DNA of 64,000 nucleotides from Acidimicrobiaceae bacterium (lineage in GTDB: Bacteria > Actinomycetota > Acidimicrobiia > Acidimicrobiales > RAAP-2). The position numbers and the translations under genes are program-made. The notes below the pieces were generated by a model, which was not told where the DNA came from, ran no database searches, and was given only the letters and a program-made list of their open reading frames with translations. The stretch covers positions 44,693-108,692 of the forward strand of contig PMLJ01000029.1 of NCBI GenBank assembly GCA_003158855.1, written 5' to 3'. Of this stretch, positions 36,367-45,066 are shown in pieces. The first letter of the stretch is position 1. The number at the start of each line of letters is the position of its first letter.

Positions 36367-37175
36367 ATGCTCGACCTCGTCGAGCGACCGGTTCCTTCCC
36401 CGCTCGACATCCGGGCCGCGAAGGCAATCGGGATGAGGGTCAGGAGCACGACCCCCACGACCACTGCATTCACCTCGGGGAGCTGCTGACCGAGTCGGAT
36501 GGCGCCGAAGATCCACAGGGGGAGGGTGTTCTGCGCTCCCGCGGTGAACGTGGTGACGATCACCTCGTCGAAGCTCAGGGCGAAAGCGAGCAGCCCCCCC
36601 GCGATGACGGCCGTCGAGATCGTCGGCAAAGTCACCAACCGAAAGGTCTGGAGAGGACTCGCACCGAGATCGGCCGAGGCCTCCATCAGCGACGTCGACG
36701 TTCGTCGCAAGCGCGCGACGACGTTGTTGAACACGACCACGATGCAGAAGGTGGCGTGGCCGATCACGATCGTGTAGATGGAGAAGGGAATCCCCACCAG
36801 ATTGAAGGCGGACTGCAGGGCGAGTCCAGTGACGATGCCGGGCAACGCGATCGGCAGCACGAGCAGGAGCGATACCGTATCGCGACCGAAGAATCTGTAT
36901 CGATGTATCCCGAAGGCGACCATGGTGCCCAGAATGAGCGCGATCGCGGTCGCGAGCACTCCGGCCTTTACGCTCAGCCAGAGGGCGCTTCGAACCGCGG
37001 GGTCGTGCCAGGCCACGGAGAACCAGGACGTCGTCCAGTGATGAATCGGGAACGTCTGCACATTCGAGGCGTCAAAGGCGAACAGCAGAATCACGAGCAG
37101 CGGTGCTATGAGAAAGAACACGACGCAGGCCGCGAAGGTCGCCAAGCCCGCCCGAGTAAAACGCGAGAGCTTCAT
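36363..37175 (-). CDS. potC: Spermidine/putrescine-type ABC transporter permease PotC
   Basis: A 270-residue permease with six predicted spans. The binding-protein-dependent transport motif reads LMEASADLGASPLQTFRLVTLPTI (about 165-188), the cytoplasmic EAA loop that contacts PotA. The start ATG 37175 overlaps the potB stop (ATGA). An open frame extends far upstream in this phase but lies within potB and is not coding. It is the last gene of potA-potD-potB-potC. Confidence 0.88.
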   Translation of the reverse strand: MKLSRFTRAGLATFAACVVFFLIAPLLVILLFAFDASNVQTFPIHHWTTSWFSVAWHDPAVRSALWLSVKAGVLATAIALILGTMVAFGIHRYRFFGRDTVSLLLVLPIALPGIVTGLALQSAFNLVGIPFSIYTIVIGHATFCIVVVFNNVVARLRRTSTSLMEASADLGASPLQTFRLVTLPTISTAVIAGGLLAFALSFDEVIVTTFTAGAQNTLPLWIFGAIRLGQQLPEVNAVVVGVVLLTLIPIAFAARMSSGEGTGRSTRSSI

Positions 37176-38059
37176 AGCGCCTCGAATGCGCCGGCGAATC
37201 TCGCCAGCAGCAGGTAGATAGCCATGATCGCGATGGACACGAACGCGAGCGCGGCGGCGAACGGGAGGTTGCCGCCGTTGAGCGCGCTGTCGTAGATGGC
37301 GTTTCCAATGAAATCGGAGTTCGAGCCGCCGATGAGCAGAGGCGTGATGAAGTCGCCGAGCGTCAACGAGAAGGTGAAGATCGAGCCGGCGACGATTCCG
37401 GGCAGGACCATTGGTAAGAGGACCCATCGAAAGGTGATCCACGAGCCAGCGCCGAGGTCCGAGGACGCTTCGAGGAGCGAGTCGGGCACCCGCTCGAACG
37501 CGCCGTAGATGGGAACGATCATGAACGGAAGCCACAGGTAACTGAACACGATCCACATCGCGATGTTGGTGTACGCGATGTGCGTCGGCGCAATACCGAG
37601 TTTGGATTCGATGCCCGGCAGCACCCCTTTGTTCGACAGGATGTTGATCCAGGCGTAGACCTTGGCGAGGTAGCTCGCCCAAAGAGGCATCAGCAAGAGC
37701 CCCAGCAGCAACTGGCGCCATCGGCGGCTCACGACCTTGGCCAGAAAGAAGGCGAACGGCAACGCCAGCAGGATGTCCGTGATCGTCACCGCGATTGCCA
37801 TAAGCAACGTGCGCAAAATGATCGATCCGTATACCGATTGGGTGAGTATCTGCGAGAAGTTCGACCACGTCCATTGGTAGACGACGTTGCCGGTCAACGA
37901 ATTCACCGTGAAGAACGCGGTGACGAGCATCACCACCAGCGACGCGAGGTAGATCACCAAGAACCAGAGCAGTGGGGGCGAAAGCGTGAGGACGCCACGA
38001 AGCCAGGGGCGGCGCCAAAGCGCCGCCCCTGCCCGCTGGCGGAGTCCTCTATCGGACAA
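37172..38059 (-). CDS. potB: Spermidine/putrescine-type ABC transporter permease PotB
   Basis: A 295-residue permease with a basic N-terminus, hydrophobic spans and the EAA loop LLEASSDLGAGSWITFRWVLLP. The suggested start is TTG 38059, preceded by TAGGAG at good spacing; this puts it 8 bases after potD. An in-frame ATG at 38101 would overlap potD by 34 bases and has no better signal. PotB and PotC form the heterodimeric channel for polyamine-type cargo. Confidence 0.86.
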   Translation of the reverse strand: MSDRGLRQRAGAALWRRPWLRGVLTLSPPLLWFLVIYLASLVVMLVTAFFTVNSLTGNVVYQWTWSNFSQILTQSVYGSIILRTLLMAIAVTITDILLALPFAFFLAKVVSRRWRQLLLGLLLMPLWASYLAKVYAWINILSNKGVLPGIESKLGIAPTHIAYTNIAMWIVFSYLWLPFMIVPIYGAFERVPDSLLEASSDLGAGSWITFRWVLLPMVLPGIVAGSIFTFSLTLGDFITPLLIGGSNSDFIGNAIYDSALNGGNLPFAAALAFVSIAIMAIYLLLARFAGAFEAL

Positions 38060-38067
38060 GGCGTCTC

Positions 38068-39261
38068 CTAGCCAATGATCTGCGTCCAGGCCTGTTGCCA
38101 CTGAGTGAAGTCAACACAGTTCGACTTGCCGTTATCGCAAGTCGAGAGTGGGGTCTTCCAGAACTTGATGGTCGAGAAGTACGACTCAGGAGCATTGGCG
38201 TGGTATGCGGCGCAGCCACCCTTCTGGAGGGTGTTCATGATCGAGCACGCCTGGGTGTTCGCAGGTGTCTCGCCGAAGTAGATCGCCTCTTCGGCTTGAA
38301 CCTTCGGTGTCGAGGCGTACGCCATCCACTTGTAGGCGCAGTTCGGGTGGGGCGCGTTGGTGGCGAGGAGCCAGGTGTCCGCCCAGCCGGTCGCGCCTTC
38401 GCTCGGGATGGTGTCGGCGACCTTCGCGCCGGCGGCTTGGAGGGTGTTGGTCTGGTACGGCCACGCGGCGCCGGCAACTACCTCACCGTTCTGGAACAAG
38501 GAAATCTCCTGGCTGGCGAGGTCCCAGTACTTCTTGATCAGGGGATGCTGAGCCTTCAGCAGGTTTACCGCCGCGGTGAACTGGGTCTGGGTCAGTTCGT
38601 AGGGGTCGGTGATCCCGAGGCTCGGCTTTTCCTTTGATAGGTACAGCGCGGCGTCGGCGATCTGAATGGGGTTGTCGGGAACGGTGATCTTTCCCTTGTA
38701 CGTCTTGTTGTAAAGGACCGACCACGAGGTTGGCGCGGTCTTGAAGGTCTTGGTCGAGTACAGCAGGACGTTCGGCCCGAACTCGTAGCTCACGCCGTAG
38801 TGAACGCCATTGATGGTGTTGAACGACGGCGACTTCAGGAACGGGCGGAACTGGCTCGACGATGGAATGAGCTTCATGTTCACGGGCTTCACGTTGCCGC
38901 CGTAGATCAAGCGAAGGTCGGCGTCGCCCGAGGCCGACACCAGGTCGTACTGGTGTCCCCCGCCGTTCGCCATGAGCGACACCATCTCGCTCGAGGAGCC
39001 GGCGTACTTGACGTTCACCTTGCAGCCAGTCGACGCGGTGAACGGCTTCACCCACTGGGGTTGGGCGTAGCCCTCCCACGCGATGAGGTTCAGAGTTCCC
39101 TCGCCCTTACCCACTGACTGGAGGGGCTTGACGCCCTGGGTCGGTGGCGCGCTCGTCGCGGCCGTGGCCGAACCGCCAAGGGCCGCCGGGACGACGACGA
39201 GACTGAGGACGAGCGCAACGGCGCTGCCGCTTGCCCACCTACGGAACCGTGAACTGTTCAT
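38068..39261 (-). CDS. potD: Polyamine-type ABC transporter substrate-binding protein, PotD-like
   Basis: A 397-residue secreted protein with a signal peptide (about 1-35, ALVLSLVVVPAALGGSATAA). The mature sequence starts LNLIAWEGYAQPQWVKPF, matching the PotD/PotF N-terminus, and carries YDLVSASGDADLRLI and the YGVSYEFGPNVLLY segment. An extra cysteine pattern near the C-terminus (ACSIM, GGCAAY, STCDNGKSNC) may form disulphides. Some relatives bind putrescine or spermidine and others bind iron or gamma-aminobutyrate, so the cargo is not certain. Confidence 0.85.
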   Translation of the reverse strand: MNSSRFRRWASGSAVALVLSLVVVPAALGGSATAATSAPPTQGVKPLQSVGKGEGTLNLIAWEGYAQPQWVKPFTASTGCKVNVKYAGSSSEMVSLMANGGGHQYDLVSASGDADLRLIYGGNVKPVNMKLIPSSSQFRPFLKSPSFNTINGVHYGVSYEFGPNVLLYSTKTFKTAPTSWSVLYNKTYKGKITVPDNPIQIADAALYLSKEKPSLGITDPYELTQTQFTAAVNLLKAQHPLIKKYWDLASQEISLFQNGEVVAGAAWPYQTNTLQAAGAKVADTIPSEGATGWADTWLLATNAPHPNCAYKWMAYASTPKVQAEEAIYFGETPANTQACSIMNTLQKGGCAAYHANAPESYFSTIKFWKTPLSTCDNGKSNCVDFTQWQQAWTQIIG

Positions 39262-39283
39262 GATGCTCCTTCTTTCATTGTCC

Positions 39284-40339
39284 CTACTGGATCTCAGTTG
39301 CGGACGTGGTCTTCAGAGGAAAAGCGTCGGCGACGTTCCACGACGCCGTGACAACATCGCCCGGCGCGAATCGCCCATGCTCTCCGTCCGTCGAGCGGTT
39401 CTGCTGCACGGCGGTGATGAGCCGTCCGTCGCCCAGTTGCACGGTGTAACGCGTGACCATCCCGAGGTAGGCGACGTCAGCCACGTGGCCGGCGGCACCC
39501 TCGCGGTCCGAAGAGACCGGCCCCGTCGAGAGTTCGACCTTCTCGGGTCGAAGGACTGCTCGGCCGTGTTGGGTCATGATGACGTTCGAAGTTCCGACGA
39601 ATCCTGCAACGAACTCCGTCGCCGGATGCTCGTACACGTCGACCGGATGTCCGATCTGCTCGATCTGGCCGTCGCGAAACACCGCCAAGCGGTCGCTCAT
39701 GGTCAGCGCCTCTTCTTGGTCGTGCGTGACGTAGATGAAGGTGATGCCGATTTGGCGTTGAATGCGCTTGAGCTCCACCTGCATCTCCTGGCGCAACTTC
39801 AAGTCGAGCGCGCCCAGCGGCTCATCCAAGAGCAGCACCTCGGGCTCGTTGACGATGGCCCTCGCCAGCGCGACACGCTGACGCTGCCCGCCAGAGAGCT
39901 GCGCCGGCTTCCGGTCGGCGAATTCGGTCATTCGAACCATCTCCAGCGCCGCTCGCACCCGGCTGTCGCGCTCGCTTCGGGCCACTTTTCGAACGCGCAG
40001 CCCGTAGGCGACGTTTCCGGCGACCGTGAAGTGGGGGAAGAGCGCGTAGTCCTGAAACACGGTGTTGACGCCGCGCTGATAGGGGGGCTTGCTCGTGACG
40101 TCGACGCCGCGCAGCGAGATCGAACCCGCGTCCGGAACCTCGAATCCGGCGATGAGCCGCAAGAGGGTGGTCTTGCCCGAACCAGAGGGACCGAGCATGG
40201 TAAAGAACTCACCGCGCGCGATGTCCAGATCAACTTCGCGAACGGCCGCGTGGTCTCCGAAGTGCTTCGATACGCCGCGAAGCACAATCCCGTCCTGGCT
40301 GGCAGTGGAGGGAGAAACGGGCACGGTCAAACTCGACAT
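39284..40339 (-). CDS. potA: Polyamine-type ABC transporter ATP-binding protein PotA
   Basis: A 351-residue ATPase: Walker A GPSGSGKTT (50-58), Q-loop DYALFPHFTV, signature LSGGQRQRVALARA, Walker B VLLLDEPLGALD and H-loop VTHDQEEA. The C-terminal TOBE domain region follows (VLRPEKVEL). ATG 40339 is preferred; a TTG six codons upstream is possible. It is the first gene of the four-gene transporter operon, 22 bases before potD. Confidence 0.9.
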   Translation of the reverse strand: MSSLTVPVSPSTASQDGIVLRGVSKHFGDHAAVREVDLDIARGEFFTMLGPSGSGKTTLLRLIAGFEVPDAGSISLRGVDVTSKPPYQRGVNTVFQDYALFPHFTVAGNVAYGLRVRKVARSERDSRVRAALEMVRMTEFADRKPAQLSGGQRQRVALARAIVNEPEVLLLDEPLGALDLKLRQEMQVELKRIQRQIGITFIYVTHDQEEALTMSDRLAVFRDGQIEQIGHPVDVYEHPATEFVAGFVGTSNVIMTQHGRAVLRPEKVELSTGPVSSDREGAAGHVADVAYLGMVTRYTVQLGDGRLITAVQQNRSTDGEHGRFAPGDVVTASWNVADAFPLKTTSATEIQ

Positions 40340-40551
40340 ATTCCTAGTTCTCCCCAAACATAAGAGGAAGACTACACCGCCAAAATCACACGAGCCGGTT
40401 GAGCCGACTTCCGACTGGCAATTACCTCAACAGGGCCCGATCATCCTGATGGCGAGCTTCATCCTCATAGTTGCCAACCTCCATCGAACGACGCGGAGAC
40501 GACCCCAGGTGACGGACGATCAGTGACGTCGATCCGCGCGACACGGTGATA

Positions 40552-40581
40552 GCGAGTTGGGCCGTTGCGAGTTGGGCCGGT
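40552..40581. repeat. Two-copy 15-bp tandem repeat
   Basis: GCGAGTTGGGCCG occurs at 40552-40564 and 40567-40579, giving a 15-base period. It lies in the potA-osmC intergenic region near a hairpin. The function is unknown; it may be replication slippage. Confidence 0.6.
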
Positions 40582-40599
40582 GACTTACGCCGACGTGCG

Positions 40600-40617
40600 C
40601 GACGCTCTTGAGCGTCG
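40600..40617 (-). terminator. Possible hairpin terminator after osmC
   Basis: CGACGCT (40600-40606) and AGCGTCG (40611-40617) form a 7-bp GC-rich stem with a CTTG loop, 85 bases past the osmC stop. No T-run follows. The role is a guess from position. Confidence 0.35.
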
Positions 40618-40701
40618 GACGAACGGCACGTTCGACGGGCCTTCCCCGACGACTAAGAAACCTCGTGTCGCCGAAGGATCCGGACTGCCGCCACGCCGTC
40701 G

Positions 40702-41139
40702 CTAACGAAGGGCCGCATCGAGCGTAATGGTGGTCCCGGTCAGCGCCTTGCTCACCGGGCACTGGGCCTTGGCGTCATTGGCGACCTTCTTGAAGCCCTC
40801 CTCGTCCATGCCTTCCACGGTTCCTCGCACGACGATCTCGATGTTGGAGATTCTGAAGCCACCCGCCGGGTCCGGCGAGAGCTCCACCGTCGCGTCGACT
40901 TCGAGCCCGACCGGCGTGCCACCGCCCGCGGCGATCAGGGCCGAGAGCTGCATTGCGTAACACGATGAGTGAGCGGCGGCGATCAGTTCCTCGGGGCTCG
41001 TGGTGCCGGACGCATCATCGGCGGCGCGCTTGGGAAAGGAAACGTCGTACGCGCCTGCACCGCTGCTGGTGAGCGTCACGTGACCAGAACCGTCCTGCAA
41101 TCCGCCGGTCCAACTAGTGTGAGCACTTCGCTTGGGCAT
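40702..41139 (-). CDS. osmC: OsmC-family peroxiredoxin
   Basis: A 145-residue organic hydroperoxide reductase-type protein. The two redox cysteines are Cys60 (AAHSSCYAM) and Cys127 (AQCPVSKAL), in the standard OsmC positions. SPEELIAAAHSSC is the OsmC rather than the Ohr version. ATG 41139 is preceded by AGGAGG. It detoxifies organic peroxides using thiol reductants. It seems to be transcribed on its own. Confidence 0.9.
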   Translation of the reverse strand: MPKRSAHTSWTGGLQDGSGHVTLTSSGAGAYDVSFPKRAADDASGTTSPEELIAAAHSSCYAMQLSALIAAGGGTPVGLEVDATVELSPDPAGGFRISNIEIVVRGTVEGMDEEGFKKVANDAKAQCPVSKALTGTTITLDAALR

Positions 41140-41211
41140 CAATCCTCCTAGATAGCTTCCAGCTCAGTGTAAAGGGGCAGGCGGGGACTGGCCCTCGTCA
41201 CCACCCGGCGC

Positions 41212-41619
41212 CTAACTTGCTGGAGGATACGGCACGGCATCGAAGGGGCCCGAACCAAATAGCGAACTATTGGATCCGTTCACCCTGGTGTAGTGACCGT
41301 TTCGGATCCGGTACGCGGAGATCGTGACCGGTGCACTCTCCCAGGTGCCACCCGCACAGTTCGGCGTGCAGTCGTTCCACGACCCGATGCCAGTGGCGCC
41401 AGCCGTGGCGCTGCCCCAGTTGCTCCAATGCAGATCCTGCACCATCGTGTTCGCGTCGGCGCACGTGAGCACCAGCGTGGAAGGCGCGGTCGAACCATGG
41501 CTGGAGCAATCAAAGATGGTGATCGAACTCATGTGGGCCTGGTGCCAGGACAACAGTCCCGCTCCCGCCGAGGCAATGGTCAATACGAAGAGGATCAGGT
41601 AAGGGATTGAGCGTCGCAC
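41212..41619 (-). CDS. Small exported protein of unknown function
   Basis: A 135-residue protein with an N-terminal signal/anchor segment (about 5-24, IPYLILFVLTIASAGAGLL). The exported part has Cys residues (FDCSSHG, LTCADAN, NDCTPNCAGG) suited to disulphides, and the pattern LHWSNWGSATAGATG followed by CTPNCAGG. This pattern resembles a group of small actinobacterial secreted proteins with no known function. GTG is the likely start. Confidence 0.6.
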   Translation of the reverse strand: MRRSIPYLILFVLTIASAGAGLLSWHQAHMSSITIFDCSSHGSTAPSTLVLTCADANTMVQDLHWSNWGSATAGATGIGSWNDCTPNCAGGTWESAPVTISAYRIRNGHYTRVNGSNSSLFGSGPFDAVPYPPAS

Positions 41620-41741
41620 GTTTCAATAGTACGCCCATCTCAAAAGGCCCCGATCAGGAGCTTTCGCACTCAGGCGTCCAGAAGGGCCCGGCTGGCCGTA
41701 GTAGCGACCATTGAAATCCACCTTCGTTACAGTTGTCACTA

Positions 41742-42386
41742 ATGGCACGCACGAGGATCCGTCCAACATCAAGCTTTCGCAAGTCCGAACTCCTGACGAC
41801 CATGATCGTCGCTCTCATGGCCCTCGCCGCCCTGGTGGTGGGTTCACATTTCCAGAGGTTTCACGGCTCCTCGTCGCACGCAAGACTCGTCGAGTGGATT
41901 TCGGCGCTGATTCTCCTGGTTTCGGGGATTCTGACGGTTCGACGTGTCGCCGCGATCCTCGGACGGATCATTACCCGCCAATCGGTCAAGTCCGCCGGGG
42001 CCGCGGTCCGTCTCGTCTCGACGGGCGTTGGCTACGTAATAGTGCTCTTTGCGATCTTTGCGGTGATCGGTGTCTCCGCCCAACGTCTGCTGATCGGCGC
42101 CGGCGTCGCTGGTGTCGTGCTCGGCATCGCCGCCCAACAAAGCCTGGCCAATATCTTCGCGTCACTGGTTCTTCTCTTCGCCCGGCCGTTTGGCGTCGGT
42201 GACCACATCCGGATACGTTCGGGAATGATTGGAGTTCTCGACGCCTGGGTCGAGGGCATCGGGCTCACCTACGTGACCGTGCGTACCGACGACGGAATAC
42301 TCATGATTCCCAATTCCGCGATGCTCGCATCGGGAATTGGCCAGCTCGCGACGGTCTCGGAGAAGACCATCGAACGCGAGGACTGA
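41742..42386 (+). CDS. Short MscS-family mechanosensitive channel
   Basis: A 214-residue membrane protein with three hydrophobic segments, the MscS pore helix LLIGAGVAGVVLGIAAQQSLANIFASLVLLFARPF (about 113-147) and the beta domain GDHIRIRSGMIGVLDAWVEG. The C-terminal alpha/beta domain typical of MscS is missing: the protein ends soon after MIPNSAMLASG. It is about 160 residues shorter than the homologue at 10614-11747. It may be a minimal channel. A TTG three codons upstream (41733) is an alternative start. Confidence 0.8.
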   Translation: MARTRIRPTSSFRKSELLTTMIVALMALAALVVGSHFQRFHGSSSHARLVEWISALILLVSGILTVRRVAAILGRIITRQSVKSAGAAVRLVSTGVGYVIVLFAIFAVIGVSAQRLLIGAGVAGVVLGIAAQQSLANIFASLVLLFARPFGVGDHIRIRSGMIGVLDAWVEGIGLTYVTVRTDDGILMIPNSAMLASGIGQLATVSEKTIERED

Positions 42387-42640
42387 CTCAAGTCCGATAC
42401 CCGGGTTGAGTCGTACCGCACGGAAGCTGATCGGACTGCGTGATTCATCGCGTATGGGGCCGTCGGGAAACTAAGAATGTTGTAAAGGGCGTCGGCTAAA
42501 CCGTCATACCTCAAGAGAACAGAATGTTCCTCCTTATACTTGGAACCGGCGCAGGTATCAGGCGAAACGCATCCTCGGTTTCTACTCTGCTCATCTCGCC
42601 ATCTCAACTTCGAAGCAAGTCTTAGATAGCGGAGCACCAC

Positions 42641-44092
42641 ATGAAGTTCCCACGCGCAGCACTCCTGATCGCCTCGTTGGTGACCGTGTCGATCGCCGTG
42701 CCCGCCTACGCCGCCACCAACCCCGCGTGGCACGGCGCCAGACACGCCGTGCTGCCCACCGGCGCAACGGGCGTGTACGGCGGGTTCCTCCCGTATCTGT
42801 CCTGTCCGTCGGCCAGAAACTGCGTGGCCGGAGGCGTGTACGTCGACTCCGCCGGCAACGATCTCGGGCTGCTTCTCAATGAGGTCAATGGCGTGTGGCG
42901 GTCGCCAACATCGTTGACGCCACCGGCGAATGCGGTGGTGAAGGATGGCGTGTCGATTTCGGGCATCTCGTGCGGATCGATGGGGCGATGCAGCGCGGTG
43001 GGCACCTACTACGACGCGGCGCTGAACCAGTTGAGTTTCATCGCCGACGAAGTGGGCGGGAAGTGGCTCGCGGCGAAGGAGGTCGCGCTGCCCGCCAACG
43101 CCGCCAAGAGCGGCCAGGCGTCGGCGCTGCGTTCGGTCTCGTGCAGCTCGCCGGGCTACTGCAGCGCGGTAGGCACCTATGACGTCGCCGCCAGTCCCTC
43201 TCCCACGATCGAGGGTTTCGTCGTGAACGAACTCGGAGGAACCTGGTCGGCGGCCAGCGAGGTCGGGCTCCCCGCCGGCATCGGTGCGAATCCCTACGTG
43301 TCGCTCAACCAGATCGCCTGCGGATCGACCGGCAACTGCAGCGCGGTGGGCTCGTACATCGACGCCAACAACGTCACCCACACCCTCGTCGTAAACGAGG
43401 TCGCCAGGTCCTGGAGGCCAGCGATCTCCACGTCGCTGCCGGGAAATGCCAGCAGCTTCGCGGGAGCAGCCCTGAGCGAGGTGGCGTGCGCGAGCGCCGG
43501 CAACTGCAGCGCCGTGGGGACCTACAACGCAACGGGCGCTGGCGTCGAAGCCCTCGTCGCCAATGAAGTCCACGGCGCGTGGGCCCGAGCGAGTGGACTC
43601 AGGATGCCCGCAAGCGCCGGGGCGAATCCCCAAGCGCTCCTGTTCGGGTTTCAAGGAATCTCCTGCGCAACGCCCGGCAACTGCGCCACCGGCGGGCAGT
43701 ACCTGGACAAGACGGGAAAGTACCAAGGGTTCCTCGTGAACGAGATAAGCGGCAGATGGCAGGCTTCGACCGAGCTCGCCCTGCCCGGCGGAGCCACGCA
43801 AACCAGTCACAACGGAGGCGTCGTTTCGCTGTCGTGCCAGTCGCCCGGCAACTGCAGCGCGGGCGCCGCCTACCTTGACGCGGCCGGAAGATACCAGGCG
43901 ATGATCGTCAACGAGACCGGCCACGTCTGGAAGGCCGCCAGCAGGCTCGCCCTGCCATCCAACGCCGCCGGCGTGGGCATCGGCGGCGGCGTCTACGCCC
44001 TCGTATGCCAGAAGAGCGGCGTCTGCGATGCCGTCGGGAGCTACTTGAGCGGTGCGACCAACTATTCGGCCTTCACGGTGGGCGCGCCGTAA
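42641..44092 (+). CDS. Secreted repeat protein with eight CX5C motifs
   Basis: A 483-residue protein with a signal peptide (1 to about 25, ALLIASLVTVSIAVPAYAAT). The mature part consists of eight repeats of roughly 55 residues, each with a Cys-x5-Cys core: CPSARNC, CGSMGRC, CSSPGYC, CGSTGNC, CASAGNC, CATPGNC, CQSPGNC, CQKSGVC. Each core is followed by x-x-x-G-x-Y, a V-N-E-x-x-G-x-W segment and a proline-containing linker. Regular beta-rich repeats with one disulphide each suggest a beta-propeller-like or solenoid extracellular protein. Function unknown. A decayed relative lies at about 9783-10185. Confidence 0.78.
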   Translation: MKFPRAALLIASLVTVSIAVPAYAATNPAWHGARHAVLPTGATGVYGGFLPYLSCPSARNCVAGGVYVDSAGNDLGLLLNEVNGVWRSPTSLTPPANAVVKDGVSISGISCGSMGRCSAVGTYYDAALNQLSFIADEVGGKWLAAKEVALPANAAKSGQASALRSVSCSSPGYCSAVGTYDVAASPSPTIEGFVVNELGGTWSAASEVGLPAGIGANPYVSLNQIACGSTGNCSAVGSYIDANNVTHTLVVNEVARSWRPAISTSLPGNASSFAGAALSEVACASAGNCSAVGTYNATGAGVEALVANEVHGAWARASGLRMPASAGANPQALLFGFQGISCATPGNCATGGQYLDKTGKYQGFLVNEISGRWQASTELALPGGATQTSHNGGVVSLSCQSPGNCSAGAAYLDAAGRYQAMIVNETGHVWKAASRLALPSNAAGVGIGGGVYALVCQKSGVCDAVGSYLSGATNYSAFTVGAP

Positions 44093-44196
44093 CCCGCCTG
44101 CGGCCATCGGTCGCCCCCCTGCCAAGCTGCTGTTTCGCGCGAGATTCGAACGCCTGAGAGTCGATCAGAACTATTCGTCCTCTTTTAGCCATTAAC

Positions 44197-44228
44197 TCGA
44201 AAGGTTTCATTCAAATACCACCTTTCGA
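44197..44228. promoter_or_regulatory. Inverted repeat TCGAAAGGT / ACCTTTCGA
   Basis: A perfect 9-bp inverted repeat (44197-44205 and 44220-44228) with a 14-base spacer, in an AT-rich patch between the CX5C-repeat gene and the response regulator. It could be an operator for the response regulator gene or a weak terminator. Confidence 0.4.
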
Positions 44229-44277
44229 TAGCGCGGCTTTCACCTTGCGGTAACCCAACCTCTTTACGTTGGCCTCA

Positions 44278-44325
44278 TGACACGTGATCGACTGCGCTCT
44301 CCCCGACCAATCCGATCACGTGTCA
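44278..44325 (+). promoter_or_regulatory. Perfect 13-bp inverted repeat in the response regulator leader
   Basis: TGACACGTGATCG (44278-44290) pairs perfectly with CGATCACGTGTCA (44313-44325) across a 22-base spacer. The arms each contain the palindrome CACGTG. It sits 40 bases before the start of the response regulator, so it may be either a DNA operator pair (autoregulation) or an RNA hairpin in the leader. Confidence 0.5.
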
Positions 44326-44364
44326 CGTTCGTTGCCTTCGGCCCGGTTTCTCAACGAGGTAGCC

Positions 44365-45057
44365 ATGGCTGATCCGGAGGGTCGCAGCGTTGTGATGGTC
44401 GTCGAAGACGAAGAGAGCTACCAGGACGCCCTCAACATCGGGCTCACTGTCGAGGGCTTCATCGTGGTGGCGGCGAGCACCATCACCCAGGCCCGCGAGG
44501 TGATGAACAACTCCAAGCCCGACTTGGTCCTGCTCGACGTGATGCTTCCCGATGGCTCGGGCATCGACTACTGCCGCGAGATCTACGACACCTCACGGAT
44601 TCCCGTCATCATGGTGTCGGCGCGAACCTCTGAGGTGGACGTCGTGCTCGGCCTCGAGATCGGCGCGGCGGACTACGTCACGAAGCCGTACCGTCTTCGC
44701 GAGCTGGTCGCACGCATGCGAGCGGTCCTTCGACGGCCGTTGACCAACACGGACGACGAGATCATCACCTTCGGCGACCTGCGCATCGACTTCATCCGCC
44801 GGACCGTCACCCGACGGGGAATCGAAATCGAACTCAGCCGCAAGGAGTTCGATCTCCTGGCGCTCTTCGCCTCACGCCTCGGCCAGGTGGTGACCCGCGA
44901 GGTCTGCCTCGACACGCTGTGGTGGGGCCTTGAGCTCTCCGACACCCGAACCCTCGACACCCACGTCAAGCGCCTGCGTCAGAAGATCGAGGACGATCCC
45001 GGCAATCCGGGCCACCTCATCACCATCCGTGGGGTGGGCTTTCGCCTCGACGCCTAG
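44365..45057 (+). CDS. Orphan OmpR/PhoP-family response regulator
   Basis: A 230-residue protein: receiver domain (about 8-120) with phosphoacceptor Asp58 (LLDVMLPDGSG), acidic pair EDE near residue 14 and Lys107 (VTKPYR), then an OmpR-type winged helix (about 135-228, ELSRKEFDLLALFASRLGQVVTRE ... RTLDTHVKRLRQKIE). ATG 44365 is chosen for its GAGGT ribosome-binding site and family N-terminus. No histidine kinase gene is adjacent, so it is an orphan within this window. Its own leader contains strong inverted repeats. It is followed 9 bases later by a peroxiredoxin gene, which suggests co-expression. Confidence 0.88.
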   Translation: MADPEGRSVVMVVEDEESYQDALNIGLTVEGFIVVAASTITQAREVMNNSKPDLVLLDVMLPDGSGIDYCREIYDTSRIPVIMVSARTSEVDVVLGLEIGAADYVTKPYRLRELVARMRAVLRRPLTNTDDEIITFGDLRIDFIRRTVTRRGIEIELSRKEFDLLALFASRLGQVVTREVCLDTLWWGLELSDTRTLDTHVKRLRQKIEDDPGNPGHLITIRGVGFRLDA

Positions 45058-45066
45058 TGTGTCCGT

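Larger units (their letters stand above)
40340..40701. other. Intergenic stretch between osmC and potA
   Basis: This 362-base gap carries the potA promoter on its left and follows osmC on its right, both genes being on the minus strand. Apart from the short tandem repeat and hairpin listed separately, I see no gene or RNA. Confidence 0.5.

Noticed and set aside
37176..38018. Upstream extension of potC
   Set aside because: It lies entirely inside potB in another frame and lacks membrane-protein composition of its own.
42269..44125. 618-codon frame opposite the CX5C-repeat gene
   Set aside because: Antisense shadow; its apparent repeats mirror the repeats of the coding strand.
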